Below, one piece after another: positions 17,411 to 27,932 of a stretch of 45,555 nucleotides of DNA; positions within the stretch are counted from its first letter, which is position 1; every line of letters begins with the position of its first letter. Both the position numbers and the translations under genes were made by a program. The notes beneath the pieces were generated by a model. It ran no database searches, was not told the DNA's origin, and was given only the letters and a program-made list of their open reading frames with translations. Origin of the DNA: a virus; IMG/VR virus record IMGVR_UViG_3300042475_003821, positions 1 through 45,555 of that record. The stretch is one strand, 5' to 3'.

Positions 17411-20116
17411 TTATCCTGATGGTGTTGCAATTGCTCTAAAGTTTAGAACTGTTGGAACAACAGTTGGATCTGCAGCGGACATCACAATCTTAATAGCATA
17501 GTATTTAAACGTACCACCAAGAGGATATACAACGCCATTCTCAACATATGAAAGAACGTTTTTCTCAAGATTTGGTCTAAATTCGAGTTCAATAACCTCG
17601 CTCTGATCTGCAGAATAGGTATCAAGAACCTTATTCATCAACTTCCACTTCTTCAACTCGAAGTTTTCAGGATCTGATGCTGATTTAACTTTGTAATAGA
17701 CGTGAACATTAGTTCCACGTGGACGATTGACGTCAATATAAACACGAAGATCACCTGCATCAAATCCGTCAGCAAGACTAATCTGTTTCGTGATATAGCG
17801 AGCCTTCATATTACCGCCAGAAGATCCTGTTTCACCAGCAATCACAGCGGTTGCATTTGATGATGCTACAGCCTCTGAGAAAGTAATCGTTGGAGTTGTA
17901 ATATATCCAGAACCTGAATTGTCAACAATAATTGTGCTAACACCATTGCTAGATAGAGCAGAAACATATGCATTTGCTTGAATGCCATCTGCTAAATCTG
18001 GAGCAGAAATTGTAACTGTAATGTCACCAGCGTCAGTATGCGTTCCAACAGAAGTAATGCTAATATCAGTATTTGAAATACTTCCATCATTGATATCGTT
18101 TTCATAAGCAACAGCACTGATGCGCTCAATGTTTACAATTGGCGATACGTCTGCGTCTGTCGTATTTAAATCAACACCAGCAATAAATGATCCTGTATCA
18201 CCCTCTATAATTCGACGACGGCGATTTGATGTTGCGGTTGATGTCAACAAATCAGCACCAAAACTATATCGTGAATTGACAGGAATATAGGTGAACTGAG
18301 CATCTTGTACGTTAGAAACGTTGTTCGATTTAAACTTAAAGTTTGCAACTGTTGGTTTCTTTGTTAACAGTGTTGTGTGCATCAAAATAGAATCAATATT
18401 CACATTGGCAAATTGATTTTGTGGTTTAAACAATACCGTGCCACCAGTATTTGGCGTAAAGACACACTTCTTAATGCGGAACATCAAATCTTGATTTTGA
18501 ATTGGTGTCCACGTTGATGAGTTTTGTGATTTAAACAATGAGCCAAGATATGGCTGCTGAGAAACACGACGTGGTGGATTTGCACCAAGAACACTTCCGC
18601 CGAGTTCAGAGATGAACACATAGTAATCTGGAGAATCAGACTTCACAACAATAGCGTATTCTGTTTCTGGTTCCAAATATACTGGATCATCAAACTTAAA
18701 GTTGGTAATTGTGCTGGTATTTGATGCATCTGGAATCAATGACGTTTTAACATCACGACATTCTACTGATTTAGCAGCAATCACATTTTGTGTTGGAATT
18801 CCATTCACCACAGTTACAAGTTCAACTGTAATAGGAAGTTGAAGATCTGCTAGAATTGGCTTACCAGCAAAGAACAAGTCGACAGATGACACATAAATGC
18901 CATAATTAAATTTAGGCGCGCCATTTACTTGCACATCAACTTCTGGCGTAAAGAATGTTTGAGCAAGAGGATCTCTTCTTCTTTGTGGAACAGGTGGTGG
19001 GACAAATACAGGTGGTGGAATAACTGGTGGCGCACCAACTGCATTATATGTCGCAGTTGCACGCATTGAGAAGAAGTTATTTTGAGCACCTTCCGTATCA
19101 GTGATTGTGAAGATACGCTCACCTGCTGGGAATCGAGCACTTTCAGTTTCTGGAATATTAAAGATACCAGTGATGCGACCAAATTCATCAACCACGTGAG
19201 TGCCAAATGTATACTTAGAATTTGAACTCAATGTAACTGTAGCATTGAGACGAAGTTCATTATGATTCGTACCATGAACTGCAAGAATTTCTCTTACAGT
19301 GTTTTGTCCAGTTCCAGAAGTGATGATAAGAGTGTTTCCAACAGAATTAATTGAGTTGGCTTGAACAAGAATTGATAGAGTGTTGGTGCCATTTGCTGCA
19401 GTATAAACACCAGAAGCATGATCAAGAGAAACAATCAATCCAGTATTTGACACATTCGCAGCACCACGAACTCTGTTGCCAGCTCTAAACGTGTTTCCGC
19501 GAATGAATGATGCAGCATTTGTAAGAACTGCACTGTTCAATTTTGAAATAACACTATTTGCCACAGCACCATATGCATTCATAGCACCATCAGAAGGAGA
19601 GATGGCAAGAACACCATTTGCACGATCATAGTATTGAACGCGACCACGGAAAGTTGTTACACCACTTGTTCCACTGGCTCTCTGAATAACAATATCATTT
19701 ACAGCATAATCATTGTCATTTAGTGAGTTGGCACCATAAGCAGCGATATTCACAGTTAAAAAGTTTTGATTCAAATATAGAATATTATTCGAGCTTGCAA
19801 GAACACGAGCATATGCATTTGTTGTAATATCAACAATGCCCTCACCTTGAACGAAGATGCTTGCGTTATTTGCAGCATTTAATTCTAGTCTATTTGACTT
19901 CTGTACAAAATTATTGACAACTGCATCATCTAAGAAAAAGTTAGGAACTTTATCTGGTGTTAACGATGTGCCAACAAACACAACTTCGTTTGCGCGAATA
20001 AATCGAGTAACGATATTTGGATCGTTAGATTGCTCAACTGGCGAAAACGCATTTGGATCCAAACCATTGATTAGGTTTGGATTGAATATAAAATTAAATG
20101 GAAATTCGTCGAACAT
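17411..20116 (-). CDS. Large conserved virion structural protein, probable baseplate/fibre connector
   Basis: This 901-residue protein starts MFDEFPFNFIFNPNLINGLD. The N-terminal half is a beta-rich Asn/Ala domain. A proline-rich linker at about residues 365-382 (VIPPPVFVPPPVPQRRR) leads into the motif DPLAQTFF. A domain with 'EPETEYAIVVKSDSPDYYVF' follows, and a 'GSGYITTPTITF' repeat lies near residue 730. The C-terminus ends with ADPTVVPTVLNFRAIATPSG. I associate this architecture with conserved structural proteins of marine T4-like phages found after the DUF4815-like gene. It could replace T4 gp9/gp10 in joining fibres to the baseplate, but that role is inferred. Confidence 0.75.
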   Translation of the reverse strand: MFDEFPFNFIFNPNLINGLDPNAFSPVEQSNDPNIVTRFIRANEVVFVGTSLTPDKVPNFFLDDAVVNNFVQKSNRLELNAANNASIFVQGEGIVDITTNAYARVLASSNNILYLNQNFLTVNIAAYGANSLNDNDYAVNDIVIQRASGTSGVTTFRGRVQYYDRANGVLAISPSDGAMNAYGAVANSVISKLNSAVLTNAASFIRGNTFRAGNRVRGAANVSNTGLIVSLDHASGVYTAANGTNTLSILVQANSINSVGNTLIITSGTGQNTVREILAVHGTNHNELRLNATVTLSSNSKYTFGTHVVDEFGRITGIFNIPETESARFPAGERIFTITDTEGAQNNFFSMRATATYNAVGAPPVIPPPVFVPPPVPQRRRDPLAQTFFTPEVDVQVNGAPKFNYGIYVSSVDLFFAGKPILADLQLPITVELVTVVNGIPTQNVIAAKSVECRDVKTSLIPDASNTSTITNFKFDDPVYLEPETEYAIVVKSDSPDYYVFISELGGSVLGANPPRRVSQQPYLGSLFKSQNSSTWTPIQNQDLMFRIKKCVFTPNTGGTVLFKPQNQFANVNIDSILMHTTLLTKKPTVANFKFKSNNVSNVQDAQFTYIPVNSRYSFGADLLTSTATSNRRRRIIEGDTGSFIAGVDLNTTDADVSPIVNIERISAVAYENDINDGSISNTDISITSVGTHTDAGDITVTISAPDLADGIQANAYVSALSSNGVSTIIVDNSGSGYITTPTITFSEAVASSNATAVIAGETGSSGGNMKARYITKQISLADGFDAGDLRVYIDVNRPRGTNVHVYYKVKSASDPENFELKKWKLMNKVLDTYSADQSEVIELEFRPNLEKNVLSYVENGVVYPLGGTFKYYAIKIVMSAADPTVVPTVLNFRAIATPSG

Positions 20117-20128
20117 GTTTTAAACCTA

Positions 20129-23100
20129 CTACGGTGCTAATTCTTCTACTCGTTCCTGCGCTCTATTTAACGCATTTGCCATACCGCCACCTCTGCGGAA
20201 CCAATCCTCTTGAGTCAAGACAATTGGTGCAAATCCAAATGGATTACGTGGATTTGTGGTAATTGTATTTTGCGGACCGACAACTGGAACAGGCGCATCA
20301 ATTGTTGGAACTGGCGATGTTGGAGATACAGGAATTGGTGCTTGATTCTCAGAGAACCAGCTGTCGCTTTGTGGCGAAAGAGTTAATTGCCCAATAAATG
20401 TTCCATACAAATATGGCTGAACAGTCACATTTGCAGTCGCTGTTGTTTGTTGAACAATAACTTCTTCTGTATAATCAAGCGAAACAGTTTTTGAATTTCT
20501 CTTAGTATTTGCACCAATTGTGCTAACTTCGAGAGGAATATGTTTCAAATTATTATAAGCAGAAAGTTTACCCTTTTCTAAAGAGCACTTGAAGTCTGCA
20601 TTTAACGTATCAGCAACATTAAATCCTGTGAAATTATCTGCAACAATACCATACTTTTCCTTTTCTGTAGCATTATCTTCGTACAAAATTGGAGCATCAG
20701 TTGCTTTTTTCTCAGCGATACTCAATGAGGTGTAGTATTCAATATTGCGAATACGATTTTCTAGCGTTCCAATGTCACGCATTGTATAACGCTTATTGTC
20801 TACCTTTGTAAGTTTGATGCTGTTAACATTTGCAGTATATGCAGGAATGTCAACTCTAAACAATGTCATTCCATCTTCTGTATCCACAGGAGGAATTGGA
20901 TACTTACCCGCAACACCAGTGAGAGTTTTAAATTCGCCTTCTGTTGTCAAAATAAGTTTATCAACACGTGGAACATAATATGAATATGTCAATTCCATTG
21001 GATCATCTGGCATTGGATTTTTCATACCAACAAAGGTATATGAAGCAACGCTCGAACTTGTTCCAATATCTCTCGTAGGGCGGAAGTCAATCGCATCACG
21101 AAGATTATATGTTGTTCCATCAGAAGTTATGAACGTTGGAATTGTTCCATTTGCATATTGAGCCGATGGGTAAGAATCTGCATCAAAGTATCCATTAATT
21201 GCTGATGAATGTTCATAATATTGCAACATCACAACAGTCTGTCCTCGTGGGGCAGAGGCACCTGGTTTCAATACAATCTTAGAATGATCATACATTCCAA
21301 GAGTTTGACCAGAATCTAGATAGAAACGACTCGTAATATCAATTGCATTTGTTGCTGTTGGTTCTTGAGTTCCGCTTCCAGAATCATAGATCTTTATGAT
21401 CTTATAAACGTCTGGAATGAATAGTGAGTTATTGCCACCAGGAGTTTTATTAATAAAGCTGGTATTTGTAAACCAAACATGACCATTTGTCGTGTCAATT
21501 CTTACTGATGTGCAACCTGTAACTTGTGTAGCATTTAGATAACTATCGGTTGCTAAAAGCGTAGTGTTTGCAGCGTTTCCACGAATCGTTTTTGTTCTAC
21601 GATTATTTGTGGCTGATTCTGAATCATTGACCTTCACTACAGCATAAATGTCTGCAGTAAATGTTCCCAATTCACCACTGAAAATTGTCAATTGTGTTGA
21701 TGAATCTCTACGAACAGCAACTCCACGACCGCCACCACCTGGACCCACCGCAGCAGTTAAATTCAATATTTGACCAACTACAACGTTTGATGCAGTTCCA
21801 AGAGATTTGACCATTACAATAATGTTAGCATTTGCTGAGGTTGCAGATAAGAAACTTCCATCTGAACCATAACCATATGTCTCATTGCCAGCAAGAGTTA
21901 GTGCTAACTGACCATTTGAAGTGAATGACTTATCTTCAAACACCTTCATGCTATTAAAGTCAGCATTGGTGATTGATCCATAAGAAACATAATTATCTGG
22001 TAGCATGAACAACAATGAATCTCTATTTTCATCAGAGATGATTGTTGCATTTGTAATATCTTTACTGCTATTCGAGATATTCATCTTAACATTATAAGAT
22101 GTCTTTGCAGCAGGTGCTTCAACCAATGAATCAATATCTTTTGTGCTATACAAGAGAGAAACTGTGTTACCGCTACCGATGAGTGCAGTAAAGTTTAAAT
22201 CTGTAAATGCAGTCTTTGTAGCACCATCATATCTTACGATCTTACGAACATCGCCAGCAGATACGTTACTTGCACCACCACTCAACACTCTTACGCTTAC
22301 ATTAGCGTATGCATCATTTAGATCAGAGTATCCTGCAGGGAACACAATAGAGTTTGCATTTACAGCAGTTGCTGCTGCAGTTACGGTATTTGATACAAGA
22401 TTAATATCAGTTAGATACACAAGATATTCTGTTGAACTGTCTCTTCTAAAGTTGCGAATTCTCGCATAACCCATATAAGTTGTATTATATGCATCAATAG
22501 TTGAAACTGATACGTTTACTTGAGGGACGCAGTGAAGATCAATCACATCGAGTTTAGCGATATTAAACAATCCTGAAGAAGATCCAGTGATCGTATTCGC
22601 ATAAACATACTTGCCATACTCAACTGAAAGATCGTAATCTGTTGATGTATTTGTTGTTCTGGCTTTGTTTACTTCAATTTTTTGCGTTCCAGCAAACTCA
22701 TATTCAAACCCTTTAACGTATGCCTTTCCTGGTTCAACATTAATAATAAATGTATCATTACATGCTGTGTTTGCGGAAAGAGAAACACCAAATGGGCGAA
22801 CTGTATAGTCGCCAGATTCGTCATAAGTGCGGCGAGCAAGAGTATTTTCTAGTTCTGAGTAAATTGGATAACGAACTTGTTTTGTGATGAGTCCGTTTTC
22901 AACACGAACTAGTTCAAAAAACTTCTCATCGTCAACAGATGTGAGTTCTCGTTTTGCTAGATTTAATCTAAATTGATAACGCCATGCACCTGGAGCCTGA
23001 TAGTTGAATGAATTTTGCGCAGGGTCTAAAAGATTTGTATCTTCAGACTCATCAATAATATTATCGTCGATCTCAAGACCAATTTTATATGTTGGTGTGT

Positions 23101-23677
23101 TACCATATGGATCTAAAACGATAGTTTGCGGACTAACTTTAACGAAATATCCATCAACATAAAAGATACCTTCGTCAATAGAGGCAACTGAGCCTTTACC
23201 AGAAGCACTATCAGCAGATAATTGAGCAAACGTTGTTCCTTGCGTGGTTGTTGCTTGAATGACGTCGCCATTCGCAAATTGATTTCCGCGAAGATAGCGA
23301 ACCATCAATGTTGGCTGTGTTTGAGTTTCATCTACTGAAACAACTCTTGCTCGAATTTTCGAAGTGCCAGAACTATTTGAGATTACGGTATTTGCGAAAT
23401 CTGCAGCTTCGACGTCAATTCCGTTATAGGTTGTTTGAAGTTTAAGATAGTTTGCGTTTGTATCAAGAGTAATTTGCCCACCGTAAACTGGAGAACCGTC
23501 TTTAAAGATATGGTCACCAAAACTCTTAATTTGATTTTGAACGATGGACTGAATTTGAGTAAGTTCACGTGCCTGAACTGCATATCCAGGACGGAATAAT
23601 ACTCTCATATAATTCTGATCTTTGGCTCCGTTGGAAGCCTCAAAATCGTCATAAAACGGTTCTACATTAAAATCCAT
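20129..23677 (-). CDS. DUF4815-like baseplate-associated structural protein
   Basis: This 1,182-residue protein begins MDFNVEPFYDDFEASNGAKD. It carries the diagnostic stretch YMRVLFRPGYAVQARELTQI followed by QSIVQNQIKSFGDHIFKDG, typical of DUF4815-type structural proteins in T4-like marine phages. The middle region is a series of beta domains. The C-terminal 60 residues are proline-rich (VSPTSPVPTIDAPVPVVGP) and end with a charged helix (NALNRAQERVEELAP). It lies between gp8 and another large structural gene with 10-12-base spacers. Position and size suggest a peripheral baseplate or fibre-network protein; no enzymatic motif is seen. Confidence 0.8.
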   Translation of the reverse strand: MDFNVEPFYDDFEASNGAKDQNYMRVLFRPGYAVQARELTQIQSIVQNQIKSFGDHIFKDGSPVYGGQITLDTNANYLKLQTTYNGIDVEAADFANTVISNSSGTSKIRARVVSVDETQTQPTLMVRYLRGNQFANGDVIQATTTQGTTFAQLSADSASGKGSVASIDEGIFYVDGYFVKVSPQTIVLDPYGNTPTYKIGLEIDDNIIDESEDTNLLDPAQNSFNYQAPGAWRYQFRLNLAKRELTSVDDEKFFELVRVENGLITKQVRYPIYSELENTLARRTYDESGDYTVRPFGVSLSANTACNDTFIINVEPGKAYVKGFEYEFAGTQKIEVNKARTTNTSTDYDLSVEYGKYVYANTITGSSSGLFNIAKLDVIDLHCVPQVNVSVSTIDAYNTTYMGYARIRNFRRDSSTEYLVYLTDINLVSNTVTAAATAVNANSIVFPAGYSDLNDAYANVSVRVLSGGASNVSAGDVRKIVRYDGATKTAFTDLNFTALIGSGNTVSLLYSTKDIDSLVEAPAAKTSYNVKMNISNSSKDITNATIISDENRDSLLFMLPDNYVSYGSITNADFNSMKVFEDKSFTSNGQLALTLAGNETYGYGSDGSFLSATSANANIIVMVKSLGTASNVVVGQILNLTAAVGPGGGGRGVAVRRDSSTQLTIFSGELGTFTADIYAVVKVNDSESATNNRRTKTIRGNAANTTLLATDSYLNATQVTGCTSVRIDTTNGHVWFTNTSFINKTPGGNNSLFIPDVYKIIKIYDSGSGTQEPTATNAIDITSRFYLDSGQTLGMYDHSKIVLKPGASAPRGQTVVMLQYYEHSSAINGYFDADSYPSAQYANGTIPTFITSDGTTYNLRDAIDFRPTRDIGTSSSVASYTFVGMKNPMPDDPMELTYSYYVPRVDKLILTTEGEFKTLTGVAGKYPIPPVDTEDGMTLFRVDIPAYTANVNSIKLTKVDNKRYTMRDIGTLENRIRNIEYYTSLSIAEKKATDAPILYEDNATEKEKYGIVADNFTGFNVADTLNADFKCSLEKGKLSAYNNLKHIPLEVSTIGANTKRNSKTVSLDYTEEVIVQQTTATANVTVQPYLYGTFIGQLTLSPQSDSWFSENQAPIPVSPTSPVPTIDAPVPVVGPQNTITTNPRNPFGFAPIVLTQEDWFRRGGGMANALNRAQERVEELAP

Positions 23678-23687
23678 CTGTTACACC

Positions 23688-25067
23688 TTAAAATCTGAGC
23701 GTAAGTTTAACTTGTTGAGTTTCAACAGTTGATCGAGAAATATTTGCGCTGTTTTCAATATATAGTAGATCCCCTGAGAACTTCTTTATTTCTGGAGCAG
23801 TTTGACTTAAAACGCTAGTAATTGCTCCAGAAGTATTCCCCACAATCGTTGCTGGAGTTGTGAGGGATCCAGTTGTATTGTTTACATATAATACAAGATT
23901 TGCGCTATCATAGTTTTCAACCACTGCAGTAAATGTCGCGGTTGCAAGAGAAGTTCCAACATAGATTGTTTCTTTCAAACTAAATGCTGGAGTGACTGCA
24001 GCTGAAATGCCGAGAGCTGTTGTCGTTCTGTATACGTTATTTGACGCAAAAGCAGAGTTGGCTAATAGAGGATCTTTTAGAATGCCAATCTGTCTAAATG
24101 TGTTTAATCCATTAATTGGAAGTTTTCCACCCTCATCACCCTCAATTTGAACGCAAAGCATCAAATTAGATGCACCCAATTCTTGCGCTACATCTGAGCC
24201 ATGTCCTCCTGGAGGACCTATAACTGCGGTTAATGTGCCATTTGCAGTTCCAGGAACTTTGATAGGGTCGGTCAAACTGAGCGTGGCTCTGGTATAATTG
24301 TTACCTGCAGAAATAATATTATATCCGCTCAAATTACCACCAAGAAGGGCAGTAGTTGTAACCTTCACAGTCACATTTGCATTAGATCCATCACCACTAA
24401 TAGAAACGATGCTATAACTATTTGAATTTGCATTCGCATAAAAACCAGCACCATTTGCAGTAATCTTAATGATGTCAAGACGACCATCAACAGCATTATT
24501 TGTGACAATAGCCTCTGTCACAACAGGCATATATTGATTTGTGAAAAACTTTTCTTTAAGTCCAGGTGGAATTGTATACAAATACTTCCATTTGTATCCA
24601 TCTGATGTTTCAACAAATGCATTTTCTGGAAGTTGGCCATCTAAATTAATTTCTGGCATCACAGTAGATGATCCACTGTTGTTATTGAACAAACATTTAA
24701 AGATTTGATCTCGCGTATTTCTCACATAAAATTTGTTATCATACGCAACATTTGCAGTATTGGCTTTTGCAAACATTTGAGTATCTTGATTATATTCAAT
24801 ATACGTTGTTCCTGTTTCCCAATCAACACGTGGAACAACTAAATTCATGTCAGCAGCAGTGATTTTCTTCATACCGATCATGGTGTCCCAGAATCGATAG
24901 AAACTGTTTGAAGTGTCTACAGGAGCAGCAGCAACATCACCACCCGACCAGTCGCTTTGACGACCAATCGCGACGTAGCAATTTGCAAATGCCCCAGTTG
25001 TTAAACGCTCGAAGTTCTGGGCGTTTAAAACACCGAAATTTTTAGTTAAGATTGCATAACTCGCCAT
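23688..25067 (-). CDS. 8: Baseplate wedge protein gp8-like
   Basis: This 459-residue protein starts MASYAILTKNFGVLNAQNFE. Family-typical blocks include FYVRNTRDQIFKCLFNNNSG at about 114-133, ETSDGYKWKYLYTI near 155 and MPEINLDG between them. T4 gp8 is 334 residues, so this version carries extra beta domains in the C-terminal half, including a 'GGNLSGYNIISAGNNYTRAT' repeat-like segment. gp8 is part of the gp10-7-8-6-53-25 wedge. It follows the gp7-like gene with 17 bases between them, the same 6-7-8 order as T4. Confidence 0.85.
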   Translation of the reverse strand: MASYAILTKNFGVLNAQNFERLTTGAFANCYVAIGRQSDWSGGDVAAAPVDTSNSFYRFWDTMIGMKKITAADMNLVVPRVDWETGTTYIEYNQDTQMFAKANTANVAYDNKFYVRNTRDQIFKCLFNNNSGSSTVMPEINLDGQLPENAFVETSDGYKWKYLYTIPPGLKEKFFTNQYMPVVTEAIVTNNAVDGRLDIIKITANGAGFYANANSNSYSIVSISGDGSNANVTVKVTTTALLGGNLSGYNIISAGNNYTRATLSLTDPIKVPGTANGTLTAVIGPPGGHGSDVAQELGASNLMLCVQIEGDEGGKLPINGLNTFRQIGILKDPLLANSAFASNNVYRTTTALGISAAVTPAFSLKETIYVGTSLATATFTAVVENYDSANLVLYVNNTTGSLTTPATIVGNTSGAITSVLSQTAPEIKKFSGDLLYIENSANISRSTVETQQVKLTLRF

Positions 25068-25084
25068 TTTATATTATCTCTCCG

Positions 25085-27931
25085 TTAAGAGAATTCGTCA
25101 GTCGTACTGACTATTTTGTAACTTACTGCGTTTAACTTCGGATAAACGAAGTAAACAAGATTTGTATTGGTCGTTGTAATACCCACATTGCTGTTGAGAG
25201 TAATTACATTGCCAGAAATACTATTAATCGTTTTAACCAAGATAGAATTATTTACGTTTATTCTAAGTTCGTCGTCTACTGTGATGAATTGTACAATAGA
25301 GTTTGAATTGCCGCTAATTGTAAGTGTATTGAGGTTTGCTGTAACTTTACCGCGACCTTCACCAACAATAACGCAAGGGCTCTCTATATTTAGTTGAGTG
25401 TTGCTGGTAAACGAAGTGATCACCTTTGCAAAAGAGCGATACACATTACCAGAATTAATTATGATAATATCACCAATATTTGCAAGCAAATCAAAGTCAC
25501 TGCCTGTGTTTCCAGAAACAATAGCTGCATTAAATCCAACGTTACAGTTCGTGATTAAACTATTACTATTTGTATAGAGTGTATGAACATTTATATTAGA
25601 AAGCTGCGAGACCTGCAAATCTGTTTTGATCATATGCGCAGCAAGTAGTGATGCGCCTGCAGGATGTAAACTCTCAAGAACAGTTTTACTATACTCAGTG
25701 TAAGAGCGATCAGAGATTAATTCATAAGAATAATTGTGATATCTCTTAGCGTCTTGTAATCTCTTATCAGAACTTAATTGTCCATCGGTGTTTAGATAAT
25801 ATCCGTTATAGCGAATAAGACCATTTAAAAATTCTGCTGTTGCTCTGGCTCTGCCGTCACCATATTTGTATGGATACGTTTTACCTCCAATCGTTGAAGT
25901 TTGAATGAAGGTGTTTGTTTGTGCTGCTGTCTCAGTCTTATAAACAACAAGATTTTGTGCTACGTTTATAGAACCAGAATAATTGAAAACTCTGATAATA
26001 TTATTAGATGGATAATATTCATCAACGATGGCTCTAAATGTAGTTGTATTTACATTTACACCTTGATATACAATATCATTCTCGAGAATTACTTCAGATC
26101 CACCAAGAGGAGAAATTAAAATGTCATATACTTTTAGTGATACATTTGGTGCTGAAACATAATCTGATCCACGATTTGAGAGAATAATGTCTCTGACTTG
26201 ACCAATGTCTCCAGTTACAACATCAAATTCCTCACCATTTCCAAGAACATAAACTTTAAATAATGCCCCACTACCAGTTGATGTATTTACGATTACTGTT
26301 GGCGGTTCAACATATCCCTCACCACGATTTGATACTGAAACTGCAGTAAATGAACCACCTGTTATCGTTGGGCTGAGGACAGCACCATAACCTGTTCCAG
26401 CTAGTGAAAGAGTATCGCCACTATCATATCCACTTCCACCATTTAATACTTCAACGTGAGCAATATAGCCCATAGATTTAGTTGATGGGCGGGAATCAAG
26501 ATAAAGATTTTTAGTGAGAATATTGGTTAAATTTATATTTACTTCGAACGATCTATCTAAAAATGCAGTTTTAGTTGCACCATCATAATCTATGATTGTT
26601 CTATATTGTTTTTCAAGTAAAATTCTCCATCCATTGTAATAATCATTCACACTAGAAAACCCACCACCAACAAATTTAATGGAAGAATTTGATGCATTGT
26701 ATGTACTAAATGAGCCTGGACTTAACAATAGGTTGCCATTTGTTTCTGAATAATCACTCTCGAATAGAGAAACAACATCTAAAGTTGGCTCTTCACTGAA
26801 GAAAGATCCGCCATTTACAACACTCATTGTAAGTATTGGATAAACGTTTATTTTTTCAAATGTTAATGCATCAATAATGGTTGTATTAATGTCTGCTGAA
26901 GCAACATTATCAAAATCATAGTCTGCAGCATTTAATAAAGTATCTTTTTTGTATAAAATTGCATCAATGTTATAAGGAATTTCAATATTGTTTGCTGTGT
27001 CTACCGAAGCAACAATTACGTTTGCACCAACGCCATTTGCTGTTACAATATCAACTAAAGAATTTGGAAATGTTCTAAATCCATATCCGCGATTTAATAC
27101 GGTGACAGAATCAATTGAACCTGTGGTTACATTCCCAACAGTTGCAACAGCCTTTACTTTTGTAGTTGATGTGGTATCCAAACCACCATTAATCACAACT
27201 GGGTCACCTGTTAGATATCTTGTGCCGCGACGATTTTGAGTAATTTGAATATTTGAAAGTGCACCAATAATCTTTTCTGAGAATGTTTGAGTCGCGCCAT
27301 TAATGTCAAGATACTCTATTTCTAGATCTTCACCATTTTGAAATGCACGATTTACATTTGAAACATAAATTTCAACAATTTCATTGTTGGTGCTTTTATC
27401 AATTGTTCTTATTGCGCTTTCAACAATACAGCTCGCTCTGGAAATGCTGCCATATGCTTTTCGCTTTTCAATTAAATTTAAATCAAGAGAAAGATTTGCA
27501 CCAGTAAGCGTTAAACGAAATGCTTGAGGTAGAATCCATTTACCATCAGATGCTTTTAAAATTTGTAATTTTGGGAAAAATACTTCTAATTCTGCACCAT
27601 ATAAAGCACTGAAAAGAAATTTAAATGAGTCAGGAGTACCTTTCTTTGCATAAAAATCGCGCGCAGCCTTAATAATTCTTTCTGTTGACAACTCTGTAGA
27701 ATCAGGAAAAGAAGGTATGATTTTATTTTTAAAATATTGTAAAAATGCTTCTCTGGCTTTATCTACATCATAGTTATCAGAGAATCTCTTTAATTCGTAA
27801 ACAGGAGAATTTGGCGTTTCAAGATATTCGTAATACTTTTGCAAAAATTCTACGAACAATGGATGATCCCGACGAATAAAGTCAGGAAGTTGCCATTCTA
27901 CGAGTGTTGAAAGTCTATTCTGTGATGACAT
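25085..27931 (-). CDS. 7: Baseplate wedge protein gp7-like
   Basis: This 948-residue protein starts MSSQNRLSTLVEWQLPDFIR. Residues about 20-125 (LFVEFLQKYYEYLE, AARDFYAKKGTPDSFKFLFS, ALYGAELEVFFP) resemble the C-terminal region of T4 gp7 (ARFFESRSYDFYSTKG, FLFKVLYNEEVEIE). A later 'LESLHPAGASLLAAHMI' resembles the T4 'FVHPVGFGFIAI' stretch. The long N-terminal part of T4 gp7 is therefore absent here. The middle holds at least four beta repeats of the form 'GG(S/E)GY..pPtv'. It is in the 6-7-8 order, with its ATG 1 base after the gp6 stop. The match was made by eye from memory and is moderately secure. Confidence 0.75.
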   Translation of the reverse strand: MSSQNRLSTLVEWQLPDFIRRDHPLFVEFLQKYYEYLETPNSPVYELKRFSDNYDVDKAREAFLQYFKNKIIPSFPDSTELSTERIIKAARDFYAKKGTPDSFKFLFSALYGAELEVFFPKLQILKASDGKWILPQAFRLTLTGANLSLDLNLIEKRKAYGSISRASCIVESAIRTIDKSTNNEIVEIYVSNVNRAFQNGEDLEIEYLDINGATQTFSEKIIGALSNIQITQNRRGTRYLTGDPVVINGGLDTTSTTKVKAVATVGNVTTGSIDSVTVLNRGYGFRTFPNSLVDIVTANGVGANVIVASVDTANNIEIPYNIDAILYKKDTLLNAADYDFDNVASADINTTIIDALTFEKINVYPILTMSVVNGGSFFSEEPTLDVVSLFESDYSETNGNLLLSPGSFSTYNASNSSIKFVGGGFSSVNDYYNGWRILLEKQYRTIIDYDGATKTAFLDRSFEVNINLTNILTKNLYLDSRPSTKSMGYIAHVEVLNGGSGYDSGDTLSLAGTGYGAVLSPTITGGSFTAVSVSNRGEGYVEPPTVIVNTSTGSGALFKVYVLGNGEEFDVVTGDIGQVRDIILSNRGSDYVSAPNVSLKVYDILISPLGGSEVILENDIVYQGVNVNTTTFRAIVDEYYPSNNIIRVFNYSGSINVAQNLVVYKTETAAQTNTFIQTSTIGGKTYPYKYGDGRARATAEFLNGLIRYNGYYLNTDGQLSSDKRLQDAKRYHNYSYELISDRSYTEYSKTVLESLHPAGASLLAAHMIKTDLQVSQLSNINVHTLYTNSNSLITNCNVGFNAAIVSGNTGSDFDLLANIGDIIIINSGNVYRSFAKVITSFTSNTQLNIESPCVIVGEGRGKVTANLNTLTISGNSNSIVQFITVDDELRINVNNSILVKTINSISGNVITLNSNVGITTTNTNLVYFVYPKLNAVSYKIVSTTDEFS

Positions 27932-27932
27932 A

